A stretch of DNA of 5,175 nt from Clostridia bacterium (GTDB lineage: Bacteria > Bacillota > Clostridia > Christensenellales > Maliibacteriaceae), in NCBI GenBank assembly GCA_017935825.1, contig JAGBGW010000182.1, forward strand, positions 1 through 5,175, written 5' to 3'. Under the pieces are notes generated by a model. That model saw only the letters and a program-made list of their open reading frames with translations, had not been told where the DNA came from and ran no database searches. The first letter of the stretch is position 1. Each line of letters begins with the position of its first letter. Shown piece after piece: positions 1-4,006 of this stretch. The translations under genes were made by a program, and so were the position numbers.

Positions 1-168
1 GCCATCGTTTTTGATGACGTAAATAGGTGCCTGTTCAATTTTCTCGTAAGTGGTAAAACGCTTCTGACAGTTTTCGCACTCGCGGCGTCTGCGGATAACA
101 GTGCCGTCTTCTGTCATACGGGAATCAACAACGCGGCTGTCTTTGCATCCGCAATATACGCATTTCAT
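1..168 (-). CDS. nrdR: NrdR transcriptional repressor, N-terminal part (runs off the left edge)
   Basis: NrdR represses ribonucleotide reductase genes. It has an N-terminal zinc ribbon that contributes to DNA binding and an ATP-cone domain that senses ATP/dATP. The 56 visible codons cover the zinc ribbon, with Cys3, Cys6, Cys31 and Cys34 as ligands, the family signature DSR at residues 15-17, the basic RRRREC run at 27-32 and RFTTYE at 37-42. The first residues of the ATP cone follow (YVIKNDG), and about 95 residues should lie beyond the edge. The ATG at 168 gives the family's usual MKC start and has AGAGGTG nine bases upstream. Residue 8 is Cys where many family members have His, a minor change. 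The gene follows ylmC but has its own promoter. The assignment is secure. Confidence 0.97.
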   Translation of the reverse strand, partial: MKCVYCGCKDSRVVDSRMTEDGTVIRRRRECENCQKRFTTYEKIEQAPIYVIKNDG

Positions 169-200
169 AGACAATTTCACCTCTCGTCTTTGTTACTTTT

Positions 201-229
201 ATTATAGACAAAGATGGGCAAATTGTCTA
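201..229 (-). promoter_or_regulatory. sigma-A-type promoter of nrdR
   Basis: Read on the minus strand, a -35 box TAGACA (229-224, one mismatch to TTGACA) and a perfect -10 box TATAAT (206-201) are separated by exactly 17 bases. Transcription would start near position 194, leaving a leader of about 26 bases before the nrdR ATG at 168. The first three bases of the -35 box are the TAG stop codon of ylmC, so the promoter partly overlaps the upstream gene. The match is seen directly; activity is inferred. Confidence 0.75.
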
Positions 230-230
230 T
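204..230. repeat. inverted repeat around the nrdR promoter (candidate operator)
   Basis: The octamer ATAGACAA (204-211, plus strand) and its exact reverse complement TTGTCTAT (223-230) flank an 11-base centre. One arm covers the -35 box and the other overlaps the -10 box. A third copy of ATAGACAA lies at 167-174, over the first bases of nrdR. The spacing suggests a repressor site, but the octamer does not resemble the AT-rich 16-base NrdR box as I know it, so the binding protein is unknown. Confidence 0.4.
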
Positions 231-490
231 TTTTCTTTTGCGTTTATTGCCTGATATCCCTCAATTCGTGCCAAAATGACATCATTTCCCACGCTTTGAA
301 TACAAGATATTGGGATATGGATATCAGGCGCCCCATGAATCCGCTCCAAAATGCCCTTTGGCATACCCGGCACCACAAGTCCCTGCACGCGCATGCCGCT
401 ATCATCCAAAATCAGATCGCTGATTTGTCCAAGACAACAGCCGTTTATGGTATTGACCACCTGTTTTTTTCTTAAATCAGAAAAAAGCAT
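227..490 (-). CDS. YlmC/YmxH-family PRC-barrel sporulation protein
   Basis: This small protein of 87 residues belongs to the YlmC/YmxH family, a PRC-barrel fold common in spore-forming Firmicutes. It is usually annotated as sporulation-related, but its biochemical role is unknown. Family marks are the opening MLFSDLRKKQVV, the G-x-x-L-G-x-I-x-D-L stretch at about 17-26, the VVPG strand at about 39-42, and the closing D-I-x-I-P ... I-x-x-V-G-x-D-V-I-L segment at about 56-72. The ATG at 490 is chosen because it gives the normal family N-terminus and has AAGGAG ten bases upstream. Two GTG codons just before it sit too close to that site, and a longer open frame to 595 only adds sequence antisense-free but overlapping the end of mgtE. 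The short charged C-terminus (NAKEK) is not conserved as far as I know. The ribosome binding site and start codon lie inside a hairpin after mgtE. The gene is followed directly by nrdR, a common Clostridia arrangement. Confidence 0.9.
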   Translation of the reverse strand: MLFSDLRKKQVVNTINGCCLGQISDLILDDSGMRVQGLVVPGMPKGILERIHGAPDIHIPISCIQSVGNDVILARIEGYQAINAKEK

Positions 491-531
491 CCGCACCACG
501 CTCCTTGTAGAAGAGTGTATGCGAATGCTTT
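481..531 (-). terminator. hairpin with T-run after mgtE that also encloses the ylmC start
   Basis: On the minus strand, bases 531-520 pair with 495-484 in a 12-base-pair stem containing one G-U wobble. The loop folds further: 517-515 pairs with 499-497 and 513-509 with 505-501, with one mismatch and a three-base tip. A run of six T (486-481) spans the stem foot and follows it, as in a Rho-independent terminator ending mgtE, whose stop codon is at 542-540. Unusually, the upper stem contains the AAGGAG site of ylmC (506-501) and the lower stem contains its ATG (490-488), so the T-run lies in ylmC codons 2-4. The structure is seen directly; termination and RBS masking are inferred. Confidence 0.6.
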
Positions 532-539
532 CAAAAACT

Positions 540-1892
540 TTACAGTGCCAGCAATTTCGTTGCAATGAAGAAATAAAGTGCCAGCGAGCAAGCATCCACG
601 ATGGTGGTAATCAGGGGACTTGCCATAAGTGCCGGGTCAAGGCGAACCTTCTTTGCAAGAAGCGGCATGGTGCAGCCAATGAACTTGGACAAAATAACCG
701 TTGCAAAAAGACTGATGGAAACCACAAATGCGATCGTTGCACCTGCAGGTTCAAAAATCAGAATGCGAAGGAAGTTGACCGCGGACAAAACCAGTGCGCA
801 GACGAAACCTACGCGAAGTTCCTTCCACTGCACGCGGAAGATATCACGCCATTCGATCTCGCCCAGTGCCATACCACGAATGACCATGGTGGAAGCCTGA
901 GAGCCGCAGTTACCGCCCGTATTCATCAGCATGGGATAGTAAGCCGCAAGTACGATGGCACTTTGCAGAAGGTCGTTGTAGTGCTGGATGATGCGTCCTG
1001 TAAAGGTTGCAGAAAGCATCAGCACAAGCAGCCAGACGATACGGTTTTTCGCCATGGAGAAAACGCCTGTTTTCAGGTATTCTTCTTCCGAAGGCTGCAT
1101 TGCAGCCATCTTTTCAAAGTCCTCGGTGTTCTCTTCTTCGATGACGTCGACAACGTCGTCGATGGTGATGATACCAACCAGTCGACCTTCCTTATCCGTG
1201 ACAGGCACGGAGGTCAAGTCGTATTTCTGGGTCTGGGATGCAACGTATTCCTGGTCATCCAGCGTATTTACACAAAGAGGAGTGTCCTCCATGATGTTAT
1301 CGATAATGGCATCGTCTTCCGCCAAAATCAGCTGGCGAAGTTCCACAATACCCTGCAGATGACGTCTTTCATCCACGACAAAACAGGTGGAGATCATTTC
1401 ACTATCCGTTGCATTTGCGCGAAGATGATCCATTGCACGGCGCACTGTCCAGCCCAAACGGAACTGGATAAACTCGATGGTCATCAAGGAGCCTGCGCTG
1501 TTGTCGGGATATTTCAAAAACTGGTTGATCAGCTTTCTTGTGGTCTCGTTGGTGTTACGAAGGACCTTGGTCACGACGTTTGCCGGCATTTCCTCAAGGA
1601 AGTCGACAGTATCGTCAAGGAACAGGTCGTCGATCAGCGCACGGACCTCATGGTTGGAGATGGACTCCACAACGTGCGCCTGCTGCTCGGTATCTTCCAT
1701 ATAGGAAAATACATCCGCAGAAATGTCTTTGGGCAGAATGCGGAATACAAGAAGCATCTTGTCGTTATCCAGCTCTTCCAAAAGCAATGCGATATCAACA
1801 GGGTTTGCCTCTGCAAGGTAATTGCGCAGAATGCCCCATTCATTTTTTTCGATCAGATCATTGATCTGATCAACAGTCAGATTGAATTCCAT
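540..1892 (-). CDS. mgtE: MgtE magnesium channel
   Basis: MgtE is a homodimeric inner-membrane Mg2+ channel that is gated by cytoplasmic Mg2+. This protein has 450 residues, the same length as the structurally known Thermus thermophilus MgtE, and all domains are present. They are an acidic helical N domain (about 1-130), two CBS domains (about 137-195 and 200-253), the connecting plug helix (about 254-278) and five membrane segments (near 284-305, 308-335, 358-380, 385-411 and 424-447). The family signature PMLMNTGGNCGSQ lies at 320-332. The pore Asp in the last segment is preserved as Asp433 in the TTIVD run, and Asp419-Pro420 is also typical. The ATG at 1892 has AGAGGTG eight bases upstream. 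The gene stands alone between terminators and has its own promoter and a long leader, so it is probably regulated separately from its neighbours. Nothing in the protein is abnormal. Confidence 0.97.
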   Translation of the reverse strand: MEFNLTVDQINDLIEKNEWGILRNYLAEANPVDIALLLEELDNDKMLLVFRILPKDISADVFSYMEDTEQQAHVVESISNHEVRALIDDLFLDDTVDFLEEMPANVVTKVLRNTNETTRKLINQFLKYPDNSAGSLMTIEFIQFRLGWTVRRAMDHLRANATDSEMISTCFVVDERRHLQGIVELRQLILAEDDAIIDNIMEDTPLCVNTLDDQEYVASQTQKYDLTSVPVTDKEGRLVGIITIDDVVDVIEEENTEDFEKMAAMQPSEEEYLKTGVFSMAKNRIVWLLVLMLSATFTGRIIQHYNDLLQSAIVLAAYYPMLMNTGGNCGSQASTMVIRGMALGEIEWRDIFRVQWKELRVGFVCALVLSAVNFLRILIFEPAGATIAFVVSISLFATVILSKFIGCTMPLLAKKVRLDPALMASPLITTIVDACSLALYFFIATKLLAL

Positions 1893-1981
1893 TTAAAAAG
1901 CACCTCTTTTTTCCGATCCAAAAATGAATCCATTGGATAGTTGAAAGAAGCGACAATGGTATCGAGAATCAAATGCGTGCC

Positions 1982-2074
1982 TTAAATGCGCGTGACAACA
2001 CAGCAGTGCTGCACGTTTTGCCTACTTCGCGGCACAGCGTCGTCCGTCTCATGCCATCGCTCGCCAGCGTCCAC
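1982..2074 (-). CDS. candidate 30-codon leader peptide upstream of mgtE
   Basis: A GTG-started frame of 30 codons ends in TAA 89 bases before the mgtE ATG. It is preceded by GGAGGTGA (2089-2082), an eight-base match to the 16S anti-Shine-Dalgarno end, with a seven-base gap to the GTG. This is the best ribosome binding site in the window. The predicted peptide begins MDAGERWHETDD and is acidic at first (five Asp/Glu in the first 12 residues). A Pro follows at 15, then a basic stretch and a Cys-Cys pair at 24-25. Acidic and Pro-containing leader peptides are known to sense low Mg2+ in enteric mgtA leaders, which makes a regulatory peptide plausible, but no homologue is recognised here. A second frame (2052-1969, ATG start) overlaps it with a poor binding site. 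Being translated is likely; the role is a guess. Confidence 0.4.
   Translation of the reverse strand: MDAGERWHETDDAVPRSRQNVQHCCVVTRI
1991..2015 (-). promoter_or_regulatory. stem-loop inside the mgtE leader peptide frame
   Basis: On the minus strand, CGTG (2015-2012) pairs with CACG (1994-1991). CAGCAC (2011-2006) pairs with GTGTTG (2001-1996), with one G-U wobble. The loop is TGCT and a single T (1995) is bulged. The ten-base-pair stem lies over codons 20-28 of the leader frame, so a translating ribosome would melt it. No T-run follows, so it is not a classical terminator. Confidence 0.4.
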
Positions 2075-2081
2075 CGTGTTC

Positions 2082-2089
2082 TCACCTCC
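2082..2089 (-). promoter_or_regulatory. very strong Shine-Dalgarno sequence of the leader frame
   Basis: GGAGGTGA on the minus strand is complementary over eight bases to the 3' end of 16S rRNA. It lies about 190 bases before mgtE, too far to serve it, and seven bases before the GTG of the 30-codon leader frame. This is the main evidence that the leader is translated. Confidence 0.6.
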
Positions 2090-2100
2090 GTAAAAATTTA

Positions 2101-2113
2101 CGCATAATATGCG
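2101..2113. repeat. 13-base palindrome just downstream of the mgtE promoter
   Basis: CGCATA and TATGCG form perfect six-base arms around one central A. The site lies between the predicted mgtE promoter and the leader's ribosome binding site, a usual position for an operator. No regulator is recognised, and the short length means chance is possible. Confidence 0.3.
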
Positions 2114-2130
2114 CATGAATCACTAAAATA

Positions 2131-2159
2131 ACAGTACTACCAACCATGTTTTTTGTCAA
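2131..2159 (-). promoter_or_regulatory. mgtE: candidate promoter of mgtE
   Basis: A perfect -35 box TTGACA (2159-2154) is followed after 17 bases by TACTGT (2136-2131), which keeps the key T, A and final T of a -10 box but is otherwise weak. It comes directly after the terminator of the upstream operon, and no other promoter-like sequence is evident before the leader. A weak -10 with a perfect -35 would suit a regulated promoter. The exact start site is uncertain. Confidence 0.55.
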
Positions 2160-2164
2160 GAAAA

Positions 2165-2207
2165 CACAAAAGAAAAAAGCTGTATTTCGGTATGGAAATA
2201 CAGCTTT
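2165..2207 (-). terminator. Rho-independent terminator of the murT-gatD-alr operon
   Basis: Beginning ten bases after the alr stop codon on the minus strand, a perfect 13-base-pair stem (2207-2195 with 2188-2176) closes a six-base loop. It is followed by a T-rich run (2178-2173, then mostly T after one C). The stem and tail are a textbook intrinsic terminator and set the 3' end of the upstream transcript, separating it from mgtE. Confidence 0.93.
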
Positions 2208-2216
2208 ATGTTTTGC

Positions 2217-3278
2217 TTAATCTTCCAGATACATACGCTCGATGCGGGTATTGAGAAGGCAAAGTTCTTCCTCTGCAATGGTGTGGATATGTTCTGCGAT
2301 TTCGTCCAGATGACGCGCACTTTGAATGAGCGTGCAGCGATCACCGACGCCTACGGTTTCATCCACCTTCACAAGAGTGATGTCCATCGTAACACCGACG
2401 ATTTTAAATCTTTTTTCGGCGATGAAGATATCTCGGCCGATATTGCTTTTTGCAAAACCGTCGCCGTAGCCAATGGGCAGCATTGCAATGTAAGCCTCTT
2501 CCCCTTTTGCTTCGTAGCATTTGGAATAGCCCACGCTCTGACCGGCTGCAAGGTGTTTGATGCTCAGCACATCGCAGTACAACTGGAAGGTATCCTCCAG
2601 TTCCAGCGACGTATTTTCAATGCCGTACATCACATTGCCCATGCGGAACGCATTGGAATAGGGCTTTTTTTCATATTCCACCAGCGCCATGGAGTTATGG
2701 GTGCTGACGACGGGAACAGATGCAAGATCAAAGCCTTCCGTCATCGCTTCAAATGCAGCAAATTCAGCATTGGAAAGCACTTCATCTTCCACAAAATAGT
2801 TGTGGATATAAAGTCCCTGCAGCGTGCATGCGCCGCGGTCGATGACATCAATAAACTGCCGGAAGCTTTCCTTATCCCTGGGACCGTTGTAAAGGTCGCA
2901 GCCACCATCCATGCGAAGATGGACTTTAACATTTTTATCAGCAATCGCTTGCAGGTAATCAATGTCACGCACGGTAACTTCGATATCATGCTCCACGCAA
3001 GTTTCGATCAGTTCAACAGGCGGCGGTACAAGCAGCATCACGGGGATGTCTTTAAACTTCTCGCGGATGCGAAGCGCCTCGCCAATGAAACTGACGGCGA
3101 TATAATTTGCACCGCCTTCGATCATTCTGCGGACGACCTCGTTGCCCTTGTGCCCGTAGCTGTCACTTTTTACCACCGCAATGCGATATTGATAATCACT
3201 GTAGGTGGAGACGATCTTCTCCACATTGCGGCGGATGGCGCCCAGCTTTACAGTAATAAAAGTTGATTTATCACGCAT
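2217..3278 (-). CDS. alr: alanine-racemase-family PLP enzyme, divergent
   Basis: This fold-type III PLP enzyme normally interconverts L- and D-alanine for peptidoglycan. The 353 residues are slightly short for the family (about 360-390). The PLP Lys is Lys37 in AVVKSDSYGH. His159, the HNS run at 194-196, Arg212 (contacts the PLP ring nitrogen) and the second catalytic base Tyr271 in PIGYGDGF are present, as are Met298-Asp299 and the C-terminal R-x-x-R-x-Y. Two usual residues are altered by eye alignment. The carbamylated Lys129 of Geobacillus Alr corresponds to Arg122, and Arg136 corresponds to Leu129, because the D-T-G-M-x-R-L-G block reads DGGCDLYNG. The RPG motif reads RMG. The substrate may therefore be another amino acid. 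The ATG at 3278 lies two bases after the gatD stop and has no clear ribosome binding site, so translational coupling is likely. The fold assignment is sure and the substrate is not. Confidence 0.85.
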   Translation of the reverse strand: MRDKSTFITVKLGAIRRNVEKIVSTYSDYQYRIAVVKSDSYGHKGNEVVRRMIEGGANYIAVSFIGEALRIREKFKDIPVMLLVPPPVELIETCVEHDIEVTVRDIDYLQAIADKNVKVHLRMDGGCDLYNGPRDKESFRQFIDVIDRGACTLQGLYIHNYFVEDEVLSNAEFAAFEAMTEGFDLASVPVVSTHNSMALVEYEKKPYSNAFRMGNVMYGIENTSLELEDTFQLYCDVLSIKHLAAGQSVGYSKCYEAKGEEAYIAMLPIGYGDGFAKSNIGRDIFIAEKRFKIVGVTMDITLVKVDETVGVGDRCTLIQSARHLDEIAEHIHTIAEEELCLLNTRIERMYLED

Positions 3279-3280
3279 GA

Positions 3281-3991
3281 TTATTCAAATTCGATATCAC
3301 TCTGATGTTCCTTCAGACGGATATCGTAGGCGGCAAGAATGGTTTCCTCATAAGCCAGACGGGGTTCTTCCACCCCCATGAGCTTCTGCAGATACAGCGT
3401 GAACTTGGGGTTTTCGATCAAAAACGGTCCAAGCAGATGGGTACCGAAGAAGTTGTGGAAACGAACACCTTCGTTGGTATCTTCAAGGTTCATGCCAAAG
3501 CCCTTTTCGCCATGGAAGAGAACTTCTGCACCTTCTTTGTAATAGGAATTTGCAAAGCGGCTGCTGTAACCGACGATTTTAATATCCTCCTCAAAAGAGC
3601 CAAGATACAGCGAGTTGGAGCGAAGCGGGATCTGGCGCTTTGTCCAGATGGGTACAAGGTCAAGGGCTTTGACCTCTTCCCCACGCTCGGTGACGATCTT
3701 TTCGCCGAAGATCTCAAAGGCATTGCCGGTTGCAAGGATGGTGCAGCCCTTTTCAATAAGCTCTGCCAGACGGTCGCGGTACTGCATGAGAATATCAATT
3801 ACCATTTCCTGGCTGGACTCGGACATGGATGCAACGTAGATCATTGCCACGTCTTCCTTCACAAACGCAGGTTCCTCGCTCAGTGCAGTGTAGATAAACT
3901 CGTGTTCCTTCATGCACTCGTTTAAGTAGCGTGCATTTGCTTTGTCGCCGAACAGGCAGCAGATTTCAGGATACAACACTTCAATTTTCAT
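3281..3991 (-). CDS. GatD-like class I amidotransferase-fold protein lacking the catalytic Cys and His
   Basis: GatD is the glutaminase subunit that feeds ammonia to MurT for amidation of lipid II D-glutamate in the cytoplasm. This 236-residue protein has the GatD outline: the LYPEICCLFGDKAN start (canonical pattern Y-G-D-x-G-N), the EGV run at 174-176 and the G-T-x-L-x-G-P-x-L-x-x-N-P block at 183-194. At the nucleophile elbow, where GatD reads CGGYQLLG, it reads GNAFEIFG (89-96), so Gly89 replaces the Cys; the nearest Cys is 83. In the GTYLHGP block it reads GTHLLGP, so Leu187 replaces the catalytic His, with a His at 185 instead of Tyr. Glutaminase activity is unlikely by the normal mechanism. 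The ATG at 3991 is preferred over a TTG at 4006 because GGAGG (4004-4000) lies eight bases before the ATG and overlaps the TTG. The gene sits 15 bases after the murT-like gene and 2 bases before alr, so it probably forms a complex with the former. Confidence 0.8.
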   Translation of the reverse strand: MKIEVLYPEICCLFGDKANARYLNECMKEHEFIYTALSEEPAFVKEDVAMIYVASMSESSQEMVIDILMQYRDRLAELIEKGCTILATGNAFEIFGEKIVTERGEEVKALDLVPIWTKRQIPLRSNSLYLGSFEEDIKIVGYSSRFANSYYKEGAEVLFHGEKGFGMNLEDTNEGVRFHNFFGTHLLGPFLIENPKFTLYLQKLMGVEEPRLAYEETILAAYDIRLKEHQSDIEFE

Positions 3992-3999
3992 CGGTTCTT

Positions 4000-4004
4000 C
4001 CTCC
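4000..4004 (-). promoter_or_regulatory. ribosome binding site deciding the gatD-like start
   Basis: GGAGG on the minus strand lies in the 15-base gap between the murT-like stop (TGA, 4009-4007) and the ATG at 3991, with an eight-base spacer. It excludes the overlapping TTG codon at 4006 as the start and shortens the protein by five residues. Confidence 0.8.
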
Positions 4005-4006
4005 AA

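Larger units (their letters stand above)
1893..2124 (-). promoter_or_regulatory. mgtE: long mgtE 5' leader without a recognisable M-box
   Basis: About 230 bases separate the likely transcription start (near 2124) from the mgtE ATG. Long leaders before mgtE in Firmicutes often carry the M-box Mg2+ riboswitch. I looked for its conserved blocks, such as AGGTGAGGCTCC and GCAGCTGGATGCTTG, and did not find them. Instead the leader holds a palindrome (2101-2113), a strong Shine-Dalgarno sequence (2089-2082), a 30-codon open frame (2074-1982) and a stem-loop inside that frame (2015-1991). Between the frame and mgtE a weak hairpin is possible, with ATCCAA at 1938-1933 pairing with TTGGAT at 1921-1916, but it has no T-run. 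GGCACGC at 1981-1975 could pair with CGTGC at 2015-2011 and so compete with the stem-loop. Regulation is inferred from this layout only. Confidence 0.5.

Noticed and set aside
204..240. Plus-strand hairpin followed by T-run, resembling a terminator.
   Set aside because: The stem is only eight base pairs, AT-rich with an 11-base loop, and no gene on the plus strand ends there; the same bases make a good minus-strand promoter.
491..595. A longer N-terminus for the ylmC gene, starting at 595.
   Set aside because: It would overlap the end of mgtE by 56 bases, adds residues unlike the family and lacks a ribosome binding site; the ATG at 490 gives the normal family start with AAGGAG ten bases upstream.
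351..1940. A 529-codon open frame on the plus strand opposite mgtE, with similar long plus-strand frames opposite alr (2208-3266) and gatD (3305-3925).
   Set aside because: In each case the plus codons are in exact register with the minus-strand gene, so stops arise only opposite TTA, CTA and TCA codons, which these genes rarely use. The plus proteins show no family motifs, while the minus proteins are clear family members.
1969..2052. A second small frame (27 codons, ATG start) overlapping the mgtE leader peptide frame.
   Set aside because: Its ATG has no good ribosome binding site at proper spacing, whereas the GTG frame does; kept only as an alternative.
1893..2124. M-box (ykoK) Mg2+ riboswitch before mgtE.
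   Set aside because: The position is right, but none of the conserved M-box sequence blocks could be found by eye; GAGGTGAGAA resembles only a few bases of the first block and is better explained as a Shine-Dalgarno sequence.
3992..4006. TTG start codon at 4006 for the gatD-like gene.
   Set aside because: The TTG overlaps the GGAGG site that properly serves the ATG at 3991, and the extra residues are not part of the family N-terminus.
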